This document shows positions 26,043-34,840 of a stretch of DNA of 60,140 bases, in pieces; the stretch's first letter is position 1, and every line of letters starts with the position of its first letter. The position numbers and the translations under genes were made by a program. The stretch lies in contig CAKSEH010000011.1 in NCBI GenBank assembly GCA_934446475.1, positions 1 through 60,140 on the forward strand, in the 5' to 3' direction. The stretch is from an uncultured Eubacteriales bacterium (GTDB lineage: Bacteria; Bacillota; Clostridia; Oscillospirales; Acutalibacteraceae). A model generated the notes under the pieces. That model had not been told where the DNA came from. It did not search any database and worked only from the letters and a program-made list of their open reading frames with translations.

Positions 26043-26242
26043 ATTATAGAATGTCGAAACACCAAAAATTGTTTCGACAAGCCGATCTTGAGCAAAATTA
26101 AATTTTCACAAATTTAATTTTGCCTATATTCATTGCAATGGACATTGACAAATTTTCAAAGAAAAATTGTAACCAAATCAAAGATTTGGTGTCGAAATAG
26201 TGTAGTTTTACACTATTTCGATTTTCTATAGCCATTATAGAA
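26043..26242. repeat. Non-coding array of hairpins, possible MITE-like element
   Basis: About 180 bp between mtaB and the tRNA terminator are packed with perfect hairpins: TGTCGAAACA/TGTTTCGACA (26052-26079), a 14-bp stem (26092-26123), ACCAAATC/GATTTGGT (26172-26190) and a 12-bp stem (26193-26220). Its ends are imperfect inverted repeats, TATAGAATGTCGAAA (26045-26059) versus the complement of 26216-26230 (13 of 15). The 9-mer ATTATAGAA flanks it directly at 26043-26051 and 26234-26242, like a target duplication. No ORF is credible. It may contain the mtaB promoter (TTGTCA-17-TATAGG on minus). Confidence 0.5.
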
Positions 26243-26258
26243 CATTTACGTTCACAGA

Positions 26259-26293
26259 AAAAAGCAGATACCGTTTTGCGGTATCTGCTTTTT
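26259..26293 (-). terminator. Terminator of the tRNA operon
   Basis: AAAAAGCAGATACCG (26259-26273) pairs perfectly with CGGTATCTGCTTTTT (26279-26293). Read on the minus strand it begins directly at the encoded CCA end of tRNA-Trp and ends in a T-run. Confidence 0.9.
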
Positions 26294-26368
26294 GGCAGGG
26301 GCAGAAGGGATCGAACCCTCGGCACTCGGTTTTGGAGACCGATGCTCTACCAGCTGAGCTATACCCCT
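26293..26368 (-). tRNA. tRNA-Trp (anticodon CCA)
   Basis: 76 nt with the CCA tail encoded. The acceptor AGGGGTA pairs with TGCCCCT; the D arm has AGCTCAGCTGGTAGAGC; the anticodon loop CTCCAAA carries CCA for Trp; the T arm has GGTTCGATCC. It is second in a two-tRNA operon. Confidence 0.96.
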
Positions 26369-26422
26369 AAGTTGTTGATTTAATGAAAAAACGGCAGGAT
26401 ATAATCGCCGCCGAAAAACAAA

Positions 26423-26499
26423 TGGTGGACCAGCAGGGACTCGAACCCCGGACCAACCGGTTATGAGCCGGTTGCTCTAACCAACTGAGCTACTGGTCC
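26423..26499 (-). tRNA. tRNA with CAU anticodon (Met elongator or Ile2)
   Basis: 77 nt including an encoded CCA. The acceptor GGACCAG pairs with CTGGTCC; the D arm has AGCTCAGTTGGTTAGAGC; the anticodon loop CTCATAA carries CAU; the T arm has GGTTCGAGTCC. The GGACC...GGTCCA acceptor and CTCATAA loop resemble tRNA-Ile2, whose C34 is changed to lysidine, but elongator Met cannot be ruled out by eye. It lacks initiator features. Confidence 0.93.
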
Positions 26500-26536
26500 A
26501 TTTGTGAGCGCTGCCTCAAGTGCGACAGCAAGGTAT

Positions 26537-26565
26537 ATTATACTCACTTGAAAGTCATTTGTCAA
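26537..26565 (-). promoter_or_regulatory. Consensus promoter of the tRNA operon
   Basis: On the minus strand TTGACA (26560-26565), 17 bp and TATAAT (26537-26542) match the vegetative consensus at all 12 positions, 38 bp before the first tRNA. Confidence 0.9.
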
Positions 26566-26605
26566 TATAAATTTTCAAAAATTCTACATATTTTTTTCTT
26601 ATGCG

Positions 26606-26661
26606 AAAAGGTTACAAAAATTTAACCTTTTATTGACACGGTAATTCATATTTGATAAAAT
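26606..26661 (+). promoter_or_regulatory. Promoter for the yicC-spoVM gene run, with upstream hairpin
   Basis: TTGACA (26633-26638), 17 bp, TAAAAT (26656-26661), 45 bp before the yicC start. Just upstream, AAAAGGTT (26606-26613) and AACCTTTT (26624-26631) form an 8-bp hairpin that may be an operator or insulate from upstream readthrough. Confidence 0.75.
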
Positions 26662-26705
26662 TATATAAATTAAGTTTTCGGGGATGATTTGTTACGGTTT
26701 CGAGT

Positions 26706-27572
26706 ATGACCGGATTCGGCAGAGCAAAACAAAATTTCGGCGATATAAATGTTACCGTTGAAATAAAGTCTGTTAATCACAGATACTTTGAGTATTCTTC
26801 AAGACTTCAAAGGCAGTATGCTTTTATCGATGATAAGCTCAAAGCTCTTTTAAGGCAGAAGATTTCCAGAGGAAAGGTTGAAGTTTCCGTCACTGTGGAA
26901 AATACTGCCTCGGATAATGTTTCGTTTGAAATAAACGAAGAATACGCCGGCGCCTATTTTTCGGCACTGCGTGCTTTAGGTGAGAAATACCGTTTGAAGA
27001 ATGATCTTAAGCTTTCGTGCGTCGCTTTAAACAGTGAACTTTTTAAGGTTGTAAAAAACGAGATCGATGAAGAAACGGTTTTAAGTGCGGTGCTTTCTGC
27101 TGCCGAAGAAGCTTTGGAGTCATTTTCACAGATGCGTGCCGCAGAAGGGGAACGCCTTGTAAACGATGTGAATTCGAGACTTGATATGATTCTTTCGAAA
27201 GTAGAATATATCGAACAGCGCTCGCCGCAAACGGTTTCGGAATATAGGAAAAAGCTTGAACAGAAAATCAGGGAACTTATAGGAGACGTTAATGTAGACG
27301 AACAGCGTCTTATAACAGAAACCGCCATATATGCGGATAAAATTGCCGTTGCTGAGGAAACGGTGCGGCTCAGAAGCCACATAGGTGCGCTTTCTTCTCT
27401 TTTCAATGAGGGCGGAGCAATAGGCAGAAAGATAGATTTTATAGTTCAGGAAATGAATAGGGAAACCAACACTATAGGTTCAAAGGCGCAGGATATTGAT
27501 ATTGCCAGAACAGTTGTTGATATCAAAGCCGAAATAGAAAAAATCAGAGAACAGATACAAAATATTGAATGA
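26706..27572 (+). CDS. YicC/YloC family endoribonuclease
   Basis: A 288-aa YicC-like protein. The N-terminus MTGFGRA and EIKSVNHRYFEYSSRL, and the C-terminal part GRKIDFIVQEMNRETNTIGSKA, are signatures of the family, whose members cut RNA and influence mRNA turnover. Most homologs start MIxSMTGFG, five codons earlier. Here the upstream frame reads VTVSSMTGFG with a TGA at 26685 and no usual start codon, so ATG 26706 is taken although it lacks a clear ribosome-binding site. First gene of the conserved yloC-remA-gmk-rpoZ block. Confidence 0.88.
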   Translation: MTGFGRAKQNFGDINVTVEIKSVNHRYFEYSSRLQRQYAFIDDKLKALLRQKISRGKVEVSVTVENTASDNVSFEINEEYAGAYFSALRALGEKYRLKNDLKLSCVALNSELFKVVKNEIDEETVLSAVLSAAEEALESFSQMRAAEGERLVNDVNSRLDMILSKVEYIEQRSPQTVSEYRKKLEQKIRELIGDVNVDEQRLITETAIYADKIAVAEETVRLRSHIGALSSLFNEGGAIGRKIDFIVQEMNRETNTIGSKAQDIDIARTVVDIKAEIEKIREQIQNIE

Positions 27573-27589
27573 TTTTAAGAGGCGGCATT

Positions 27590-27856
27590 ATGAAGTTAGT
27601 TAATATAGGTTTCGGCAATATGGTATCGGCGGCAAGAATGATTGCTATAGTAAGTCCCGAATCCGCTCCGATAAAGCGTATGATATCGATTGCAAAAGAA
27701 AAGGGAACTCTTATAGATGCAACCCACGGAAGACGCACAAGGGCTGTAATAATAACCGACAGCGACCATATTATTTTAACATACCTTCAATCGGAAACGG
27801 TTGCGAACCGTATGTCAGACGGTGAAGAGGAATACGAGGAGGAAACGGATGAATAA
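27590..27856 (+). CDS. remA: RemA family DNA-binding regulator (DUF370)
   Basis: An 88-aa RemA (YlzA) protein. In B. subtilis RemA forms ring-like oligomers that bind DNA and activate biofilm-matrix and osmoprotection genes. Hallmarks are MKLVNIGFGNMVSAARMIAI, SPESAPIKRMI and DATHGRRTRAVI with its DNA-contacting basic stretch. The tail is acidic (EEEYEEETDE). AGAGGCGG precedes ATG 27590. Its place between yicC and gmk is conserved in Firmicutes. Confidence 0.92.
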   Translation: MKLVNIGFGNMVSAARMIAIVSPESAPIKRMISIAKEKGTLIDATHGRRTRAVIITDSDHIILTYLQSETVANRMSDGEEEYEEETDE

Positions 27857-28454
27857 GGGCAGACTTTTTATTATATCGGGTCCTTCTGGTTCGGGTAAGG
27901 ATACGGTGCTTGTTAAACTCTTCGTTCGATGTCCCCAGATAAAATTTTCAATTTCATCTGTTACAAGGCCTATGCGTAAGGGAGAAAAAGAAGGAGAAAA
28001 GTATCATTTTGTAACTCGTCAGCATTTTGAGAATATGCTGAAAAACGATGAATTACTTGAGCATAATGAATTTGTGGGAAATTATTACGGAACCCCGAAA
28101 TCTCCGGTTACGCAGGCTATAGCATCGGGTGAAGATATGATCGTTGAGGTCGATGTAAACGGTGCGGCACAGATCAGAGAAAAAATCAAGGATGCTGTTT
28201 CTGTCTTTATTATGCCGCCTTCGCTTGATATTCTGAGAGCAAGGCTCAGCGGCAGAGGTACGGAGCCTAAGGATGTTATCGACCGCAGAATAGAGGCTGC
28301 TCTCGGCGAGATATCAAGAGCCGGCGAATATGATTATATAGTAGTGAATGACGATCTTGATAAAGCGGTGGAGGACTGTGTTTGTATAATCCGTTCCGAT
28401 CGTTTAAGAACCGAGCGTCAAAGTGCATTGATAGATTTTGTTTTAAATAAATAA
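27849..28454 (+). CDS. gmk: Guanylate kinase
   Basis: A 201-aa GMP kinase producing GDP. The P-loop is SGPSGSGKDTV (about residues 9-19); the GMP-binding region has SVTRPMRKGEKEGEKYHFV and ELLEHNEFVGNYYGTP; RGTEPKDVIDRRI follows in the lid. ATG 27849 has GAGGAGG upstream and overlaps remA by 8 bp. A longer in-frame ORF from 27801 would run through remA and is not used. Confidence 0.94.
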   Translation: MNKGRLFIISGPSGSGKDTVLVKLFVRCPQIKFSISSVTRPMRKGEKEGEKYHFVTRQHFENMLKNDELLEHNEFVGNYYGTPKSPVTQAIASGEDMIVEVDVNGAAQIREKIKDAVSVFIMPPSLDILRARLSGRGTEPKDVIDRRIEAALGEISRAGEYDYIVVNDDLDKAVEDCVCIIRSDRLRTERQSALIDFVLNK

Positions 28455-28477
28455 ATTATATTGTGAGGTAAAATATT

Positions 28478-28660
28478 ATGTTAAATCCGGCAATTGGAAA
28501 ACTTATTGAGGCTTATGAAAACCGTTATCGCCTTGTGGTTGATATAGCAAAATGTGCAAGAGAAATATCGTTAAAGGCTGAAGAGGATGGTATTATCCTC
28601 CTTGAAAAACCTGTCAGCATTGCAACAAACAAGCTTGCTGCGGAAAAAGGCTTGATCTGA
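28478..28660 (+). CDS. rpoZ: RNA polymerase omega subunit
   Basis: A 60-aa short omega subunit, with NRYRLVVDIAKCAREIS (the beta-prime contact helix) and KPVSIATNKLAAEKGLI. It aids assembly and stability of RNA polymerase. It directly follows gmk, as in B. subtilis; coaBC, which comes next there, is missing here. Confidence 0.9.
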   Translation: MLNPAIGKLIEAYENRYRLVVDIAKCAREISLKAEEDGIILLEKPVSIATNKLAAEKGLI

Positions 28661-28694
28661 TAAGAAAATCAAAATATATAGGAGGATTATGGTT

Positions 28695-31118
28695 ATGAAC
28701 CGTCTGTTTGCCGATGTCGTGCTTGACGGGGCTGTCGGTTCTTACGATAAGCCTTACAGTTATCTTGTCCCCGAAGAGTATCAGGCAACAGCGCAACCCG
28801 GTATCAGGGTTACGGTCCCGTTCGGGAGGGGAAATATTAAAAAACAGGGAATGATACTGTCCCTAAAATCAGACGGAAATTTTGATAAATGCAAAGAAAT
28901 AATATCTTTCACCGATAAAAAACCGATTTTAAACGATGAAATGATAAAACTTTGTCTGTGGATGCACGAGAGACTCTTTTGTACCTATTATGATGCTATT
29001 CACACACTTTTGCCTGCAGGGCTCAGCTATCGTATGGCTGAGTTTTGTCGCTTTAATCCGGAATTTGATATTTCACTGTTAAATGATGAGTCACAGATCA
29101 CAGTGTTACGCTTTATTAAAGAAAACGGCGAAATTGCCGTCGCAAAGCTTGAAAACCGTTTTGAAAATGTCGAAACGGTTTTAAAAAGTCTTGAAAAGGC
29201 GGGTGCTGTTTTTAAAACAAGTGAACCTGTCAGAAGAATGGGGGATCTTAAAAGCAGGTGGGTGAGAATAACCGATCCTGATTTTTCACCGCAAAATTTA
29301 ACGGAGCGACAGCGTGAGATATATGACCTTATCGAACAAACGGGCGAGGTTAGTATCAAAGAGCTTAAATACTTTACCGGAGTTACCGATTCGGTTATAA
29401 ATAAACTTATCAATTCGAGCGTTATAACGGTATTTGAAAAAGAGGAATTCCGAACGCCCGAAACAGTTAAATATAAAGCAAAAAGAGAAGAAATAGTTTT
29501 AACACCGTCGCAAAATGCCGCATATGAGGGACTTAAGAATAAAATGTTCGGCAAAGATCCCGATATTTCTTTGCTTTACGGTGTGACAGGCAGCGGAAAA
29601 ACGCAGGTGTTTTTAAAACTTGCGGACGATATGTCCGACGCAGGCAGAGGCGTTATAATTATGGTTCCGGAAATAGCGCTTACTCCTCAGATGATTGAAC
29701 TTTTCGGCAAACGATACGGAGAAAAAATTGCAATTTTCCACAGCGCTATGTCCATAGGCCGCAGGATGGATGAATATAAGCGAATAGAGCAGGGAAAGGC
29801 TCTTATTGCTATAGGTACCAGAAGCGCAGTGTTTGCTCCTTTTAAGGATCTCGGGCTGATAGTCATAGACGAGGAGCAGGAACACACATATAAATCGGAA
29901 AAATCACCGAGATATAATGCAAAGGATATCGCAAAATTCAGAATAAAATATCATAATGCGCTTTTGTGTCTTGCCTCGGCAACGCCGTCCCTTGAAAGCT
30001 ACAGTGCGGCTATAAACGGTAAATACGGCCTATACAAGCTTTCCGAGAGATACGGTGCCGCAAACCTTCCCAAAGTGACTGTCGTTGATATGCGGAAGGA
30101 AATCCTTTCCGGAAACTCAATGAGTATAAGTTCAACTTTAGCGCAGGCTATACAAAATGAGCTTGAAAAGAAAAAACAAATAGTTTTGCTTCTTAACAGG
30201 AGAGGGCGAAACACTTATGTTTCCTGTCCAAAATGCGGGTGGGTAGCAAGCTGCCCGAACTGCAGCATTTCACTTACATACCATTCTGCAAACGGCAGGA
30301 TGATGTGTCATTATTGCGGCTACTCGGAAAATTCGCCGAAAAAATGTCCTGAATGTTCGAGCGAACATATAACATTTTACGGTGCGGGAACTCAAAAACT
30401 TGAAGAGGAACTTAAAATTTTGTTTCCTTCGGCGTTTGTTTTAAGACTCGATGCCGACAGTACGCTTTCAAGGGACTCGTATTCGGTTAAACTTACAGAC
30501 TTTGCAAACGGCAAATACGATATATTGCTCGGAACGCAGATGGTTGCTAAGGGCCTTGATTTTCCCAATGTTTCATTGGTAGGCGTTGTGGGTGCGGACC
30601 GTGCGCTTTACAGCGACGATTACAGGAGCTTTGAACGCACATTTTCTCTGCTGACACAGGTCATAGGAAGGGCAGGTAGGGCAGGCGGCGAAGCTACGGC
30701 TGTCATACAGACCGTCGATCCTTCTTCCTCAGTTATTTCACTTGCAAAAACACAGGATTTTGAAGCTTTTTATAACGAAGAAATAATGACTCGAAAACTG
30801 ATGACATATCCGCCTTTTTGCGATATATGTATGGTCGCCGCCACATCGACCGACAGAGGACTTGCTCAAAAGGCAATAACCGATATCTTTAATTTGTTGA
30901 AAAGTGCGGTTGAGGGCGACTATTCCGATATCAAACTTATGATACTCGGTCCTGCTGCTGCCGCAGTTTTGAAAGTAAACAACAGATACCGATACAGGAT
31001 GATAATAAAATGCAGAAATTCAAAACGCCTTCGGGAATTGCTCAGAAAGTGCATAAAAGAAACATATTCAAAGGATACTTCGGTTTTTGTAGACTTTAAT
31101 CCCGAAAATGTTTTGTGA
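28695..31118 (+). CDS. priA: Primosomal protein N' (replication restart helicase PriA)
   Basis: An 807-aa superfamily 2 helicase that reloads the replisome at stalled forks. The N-terminal DNA-binding domain starts RLFADVVLDGAVGSYDKPYS. Walker A is LLYGVTGSGKT, the DEAH-like box is VIDEEQEHTYKSEKSPRYN, and SATPSLES follows. Zinc-binding pairs are CPKCGWVASCPNC and CHYCGYSENSPKKCPEC. The C-terminal helicase motif is QVIGRAGRAG. ATG 28689 is also in frame, but ATG 28695 has better spacing (9 nt) from GGAGG. Confidence 0.95.
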   Translation: MNRLFADVVLDGAVGSYDKPYSYLVPEEYQATAQPGIRVTVPFGRGNIKKQGMILSLKSDGNFDKCKEIISFTDKKPILNDEMIKLCLWMHERLFCTYYDAIHTLLPAGLSYRMAEFCRFNPEFDISLLNDESQITVLRFIKENGEIAVAKLENRFENVETVLKSLEKAGAVFKTSEPVRRMGDLKSRWVRITDPDFSPQNLTERQREIYDLIEQTGEVSIKELKYFTGVTDSVINKLINSSVITVFEKEEFRTPETVKYKAKREEIVLTPSQNAAYEGLKNKMFGKDPDISLLYGVTGSGKTQVFLKLADDMSDAGRGVIIMVPEIALTPQMIELFGKRYGEKIAIFHSAMSIGRRMDEYKRIEQGKALIAIGTRSAVFAPFKDLGLIVIDEEQEHTYKSEKSPRYNAKDIAKFRIKYHNALLCLASATPSLESYSAAINGKYGLYKLSERYGAANLPKVTVVDMRKEILSGNSMSISSTLAQAIQNELEKKKQIVLLLNRRGRNTYVSCPKCGWVASCPNCSISLTYHSANGRMMCHYCGYSENSPKKCPECSSEHITFYGAGTQKLEEELKILFPSAFVLRLDADSTLSRDSYSVKLTDFANGKYDILLGTQMVAKGLDFPNVSLVGVVGADRALYSDDYRSFERTFSLLTQVIGRAGRAGGEATAVIQTVDPSSSVISLAKTQDFEAFYNEEIMTRKLMTYPPFCDICMVAATSTDRGLAQKAITDIFNLLKSAVEGDYSDIKLMILGPAAAAVLKVNNRYRYRMIIKCRNSKRLRELLRKCIKETYSKDTSVFVDFNPENVL

Positions 31119-31133
31119 TAAGGAGTTATTGTT

Positions 31134-31571
31134 ATGGCAATAAGGAATATTGTTAAAATCGGCGATGAAATACTGAGAAAAAAATGCCGTACACAGATTA
31201 GCTTTGATGAACACCTCCATACGGTTCTTGATGATATGGCGGAAACGATGTATATGGCCGAAGGCGTAGGACTTGCTGCGCCGCAAGTGGGAATTCTCAG
31301 AAGATATTGCATAGTTGATGTCGGAGACGGAATAATAGAACTTATAAATCCGGTAATAACAGAAAAGTCGGGTTCCCAAACAGGAGAAGAAGGCTGCCTT
31401 TCCATTCCGGATTCACATTCAATCGTCACACGCCCTATGAAAGTTACGGTAAGAGCGCAGGACAGAAACGGAAATAATTTTACCGTTACCGGTGAGGGAC
31501 TTAAGGCGAGAGCTTTATGCCACGAAATAGATCATCTTGACGGTATACTATATATAGATTACAAGGGGTAA
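31134..31571 (+). CDS. def: Peptide deformylase
   Basis: A 145-aa metalloenzyme removing the N-formyl group from new proteins. The three motifs are present: GVGLAAPQVG, EEGCLSIPD (metal Cys) and CHEIDHLDG (metal His pair and Glu). The short length fits compact Clostridial type 1/3 enzymes. AAGGAG precedes the ATG. It is paired with fmt, which adds the formyl group. Confidence 0.95.
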   Translation: MAIRNIVKIGDEILRKKCRTQISFDEHLHTVLDDMAETMYMAEGVGLAAPQVGILRRYCIVDVGDGIIELINPVITEKSGSQTGEEGCLSIPDSHSIVTRPMKVTVRAQDRNGNNFTVTGEGLKARALCHEIDHLDGILYIDYKG

Positions 31572-31575
31572 TGAT

Positions 31576-32502
31576 ATGCGCATAGTTTTTATGGGAACGC
31601 CGGATTATTCGGTAAAGACCCTTGAAGCTCTGATAAATGCAGGGCATAATATTGTAGGCGTTTTTGCCCAACCGGACAAACCTTTAGGCAGAAAACAGAT
31701 CATAACTCCGCCTCCTGTTAAGTCGTTTGCCCTGAATGCGGGAATACCTGTCTTTCAACCGTCAACCTTAAAAAACGGCGAAGCCTATGAAACGATTAAA
31801 AGTCTTGCTCCCTATGTAATTGTTGTTGTTGCATACGGTAAAATACTTCCGCATAATATACTCTCGCTCCCTAAATACGGCTGCATAAACGGACACGCTT
31901 CTCTTCTGCCTAAATACAGGGGAGCTTCACCAATACAATGGGCTATAGTAAACGGTGAAAAACAGACCGGAGTTACTACTATGCTTATGGATGACGGTAT
32001 GGATACCGGCGATATTCTCCTCACAGAGAAAACCGATATACAAACGGATGAAACTGCCGAGCAGCTTTTTGAACGTCTATCGCTTATTTCGGCAAATCTT
32101 ATGGTAAAAACACTCAGTGCGGTAGAAAGCGGCACGGTTACCCCGGTAAAACAGGATGAGACATTGGCAACATATGCGCCGATTATCAAAAAAGAAATGG
32201 CACATATTGACTTTAATAAATCTGCCGATAAAATTTGCTGTGAAGTCAGAGGATATTACTCGTGGCCCTGCGCATTTTTTATACTCGCAGGAAAAAGAAT
32301 TAAAGTTATATCGGCAAAACCTGCGAAGGCGTCATACGAAGAGCCGGGCACAGTTATTTCAAATAAAGACCGTTTTATTATTTCCTGCGGAGACGGCACC
32401 TCAATTGAGCTTACAGAGGTTCAGCCCGAGGGTTCTAAAAAAATGTCTGCTGCGCAAATGCTGTGCGGAAATAAGGTCGCTTTGGGTATGAAGGCAGAGT
32501 GA
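31576..32502 (+). CDS. fmt: Methionyl-tRNA formyltransferase
   Basis: A 308-aa enzyme formylating Met-tRNAi with 10-formyl-THF. Motifs: MRIVFMGTPDYSVKTLEAL, CINGHASLLPKYRGASPIQWA (catalytic Asn-His) and TTMLMDDGMDTGDIL; the C-terminal OB domain begins near residue 205. AAGGGG lies 7 nt before the ATG. It is 4 bp after def and 3 bp before rsmB. Confidence 0.95.
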   Translation: MRIVFMGTPDYSVKTLEALINAGHNIVGVFAQPDKPLGRKQIITPPPVKSFALNAGIPVFQPSTLKNGEAYETIKSLAPYVIVVVAYGKILPHNILSLPKYGCINGHASLLPKYRGASPIQWAIVNGEKQTGVTTMLMDDGMDTGDILLTEKTDIQTDETAEQLFERLSLISANLMVKTLSAVESGTVTPVKQDETLATYAPIIKKEMAHIDFNKSADKICCEVRGYYSWPCAFFILAGKRIKVISAKPAKASYEEPGTVISNKDRFIISCGDGTSIELTEVQPEGSKKMSAAQMLCGNKVALGMKAE

Positions 32503-32505
32503 GAT

Positions 32506-33789
32506 ATGGAAAACTCAAGACTGACCGCTATAGAACTTTTAATCTCGGTCGAAAAAGACAAGGCATATTCAAATATTGTATTAAATAAAATATTATCAAA
32601 AAGCAAACTCAATAAAAACGACCGAGCTCTTGCTTCGGCGATTTTTTACGGAGTGCTGGACCGAAAGCTTACTATTGACTATATTCTTTCACAATACATA
32701 AAAACCCCGCTTAAAAAACTTAAACCGATAACTTATCAGGCGCTTTCTATAGCTGTATATCAGATTTATTTTATGGATAAGATACCTGAAAGTGCTGCGG
32801 TTAATGAATCTGTCAACATAGTTAAGTTTTCTAAGGAAAAATATAATTCGTCATTTGTAAATGCTGTTCTCAGAAATATAATCAGAAATCCTGCAAAAAT
32901 ACCGACGGATGAAAGTATCACCTCACTTTCGATAAGATATTCCTGCCCGGAGGACATAATCAAGAGTTTCATTTGCGATTACGGAAAAGAAAATGCGGAA
33001 AAAATTTTAAATTCCGCTCTTATAAAACCCGGCGTGACGCTCAGAGTAAATGAGCTTAAATGCGACAGGAATGAACTTATCTCAATACTTGCCGATGAAA
33101 ACATTTCCGCAAAGCCGAATCCGCTTTCAAAGAGTGCAATTGATATTGTGGGCTCGGTCGATATTTCGGCATCGGATGCATATAAACAAGGTCTTTTCCA
33201 CGTTCAGGATATTGCATCGCAATTGTGTGCTGAAACATTAGGCGCAAAATCAGGGGAAAAAATTGCGGATATGTGCGCAGCTCCGGGAGGTAAAAGCTTT
33301 ACGATTGCCGAAATTATGAAGAATGAAGGACAAATTTTTTCTTTTGACATATATCAAAAGAAGATAGAACTTATTTGCTCCGGTGCCCGGCGACTGGGAC
33401 TTAGCATAATTAAGGCTGCACTTGCCGATGCAACGGTAAAAAAGAATGAAACTGATTTTGATGCCGTTTTATGCGATGTTCCTTGCTCGGGACTCGGCGT
33501 TATAAGAAGAAAACCGGAAATTAAATATAAGGGTATACAGGATTACTCTCAGCTTGAACAAATTCAGAGGACAATACTTGAAAATGCAGCCTCAATGTTA
33601 AAACCGGGAGGAAGACTTCTGTATTCCACCTGCACCTTGAGGAACGCCGAAAACAACGCACAAATACAGTTTTTCCTTGACAATCATAGCGGTTATGCGT
33701 TAAAATACGAACGTACCTTTATGCCTCAAAGTGATTTGAGCGACGGTTTTTATTGTGCGCTTATTGTAAAAGCAGGTGAGTCTTATTAG
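32506..33789 (+). CDS. rsmB: 16S rRNA m5C967 methyltransferase RsmB
   Basis: A 427-aa protein: an N-terminal NusB-like RNA-binding domain (about 1-130, with RALASAIFYGVLDRKLTIDY and PESAAVNESVNIVKFSK) and a C-terminal Rossmann methyltransferase. The SAM loop is CAAPGGKSFTIAEIM, motif IV with a catalytic Cys is CDVPCSGLGVIRRKPEIK, and the second Cys is in STCTLRNAENN. It overlaps rlmN by 14 bp. Confidence 0.94.
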   Translation: MENSRLTAIELLISVEKDKAYSNIVLNKILSKSKLNKNDRALASAIFYGVLDRKLTIDYILSQYIKTPLKKLKPITYQALSIAVYQIYFMDKIPESAAVNESVNIVKFSKEKYNSSFVNAVLRNIIRNPAKIPTDESITSLSIRYSCPEDIIKSFICDYGKENAEKILNSALIKPGVTLRVNELKCDRNELISILADENISAKPNPLSKSAIDIVGSVDISASDAYKQGLFHVQDIASQLCAETLGAKSGEKIADMCAAPGGKSFTIAEIMKNEGQIFSFDIYQKKIELICSGARRLGLSIIKAALADATVKKNETDFDAVLCDVPCSGLGVIRRKPEIKYKGIQDYSQLEQIQRTILENAASMLKPGGRLLYSTCTLRNAENNAQIQFFLDNHSGYALKYERTFMPQSDLSDGFYCALIVKAGESY

Positions 33790-34840
33790 CGGAAAGCTTG
33801 ATATTAAATCTTTAAATATTAAAGAACTGAAATGTTTGCTTGCCGATATGGGTCAACCCTCCTACAGGGCTGAACAATTATTCAAATGGCTGCAATCGGG
33901 TGTGCATTCTTTTGATGAGATGACGAATATACCGATGTCACTTCGCTGTGCACTTTCAAAAAACTCCTATATTGCAACCGTTGATATTAAAAACAAATTT
34001 GTTTCGGCTATTGACGGAACGGTTAAATATCTTTATTCACTGTACGACGGTGAATATATCGAATCTGTTCTTATGAAATATGAGCACGGTTATACGGTAT
34101 GCGTTTCAACTCAGGTGGGCTGCCGTATGGGATGTAAGTTTTGTGCTTCCGGTCTTAAAGGACTTACAAGAAATCTTACTGCTTCAGAAATACTTTCACA
34201 GATAACCGAGGCTCAGCGTGATAACAATATAAGAGTTTCAAACGTAGTTATGATGGGTATGGGTGAACCTCTTGACAATTTTGATAACAGTGCAAAATTT
34301 TTAGAACTTGTGAGTGATGAAAAAGGCTTAAATATCGGGCTTAGACATATTTCGCTTTCAACTTCGGGTGTGGTTTCGGGAATAGAAAAATTAGCAAGCC
34401 TTGATTTACCGATAACCCTTTCCATATCACTTCACGCACCCAGCGACGAAATAAGGTCAAGCGTTATGCCGGTGAACAAAAAGTGGAACATTGATAAACT
34501 GATCAAGGCCTGTAAGGATTACCAGAGCGTCACGACACGGCGTATTTCTTTTGAATATGCGCTTATATCTGGCGTTAACGACAGTGAAAAATGTGCCGAT
34601 TTGCTGGCATCACGGTTAAAGGGAATAATGTGCCACATCAATTTAATTCCTGCAAATCCGGTCAGAGAGAATGATTTTAAAACTCCCGACCGTGAAAATA
34701 TTTTGCGTTTTAAACGACTGCTTGAAAAAAGAGGTATGATCGCTACTGTGAGGCGCACTTTAGGCGCAGATATAAATGCCTCTTGCGGTCAACTCAGAAA
34801 CAGAGCAAAGGAGGGAATGCCGCTTGCTGATAACTGCTAA
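33776..34840 (+). CDS. rlmN: Dual-specificity 23S rRNA/tRNA A2503/A37 methyltransferase RlmN
   Basis: A 354-aa radical-SAM enzyme that methylates C2 of adenosine in 23S rRNA and tRNA. The cluster motif is VGCRMGCKFCASG (CxxxCxxC), with VVMMGMGEPLDN and SLHAPSDEIRSSVMPV. The methyl-carrying Cys is near the end in DINASCGQLR. The GTG at 33776 is used, but its ribosome-binding site is weak; AGGTGAG overlapping this codon would instead suit an ATT at 33785, which is unusual. Coupling to rsmB may explain this. Confidence 0.93.
   Translation: MSLISGKLDIKSLNIKELKCLLADMGQPSYRAEQLFKWLQSGVHSFDEMTNIPMSLRCALSKNSYIATVDIKNKFVSAIDGTVKYLYSLYDGEYIESVLMKYEHGYTVCVSTQVGCRMGCKFCASGLKGLTRNLTASEILSQITEAQRDNNIRVSNVVMMGMGEPLDNFDNSAKFLELVSDEKGLNIGLRHISLSTSGVVSGIEKLASLDLPITLSISLHAPSDEIRSSVMPVNKKWNIDKLIKACKDYQSVTTRRISFEYALISGVNDSEKCADLLASRLKGIMCHINLIPANPVRENDFKTPDRENILRFKRLLEKRGMIATVRRTLGADINASCGQLRNRAKEGMPLADNC

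Noticed and set aside
24734..26095. Longer MtaB starting at 26095
   Set aside because: The extra 26 residues translate the hairpin spacer; ATG 26017 has the ribosome-binding site and the family N-terminus.
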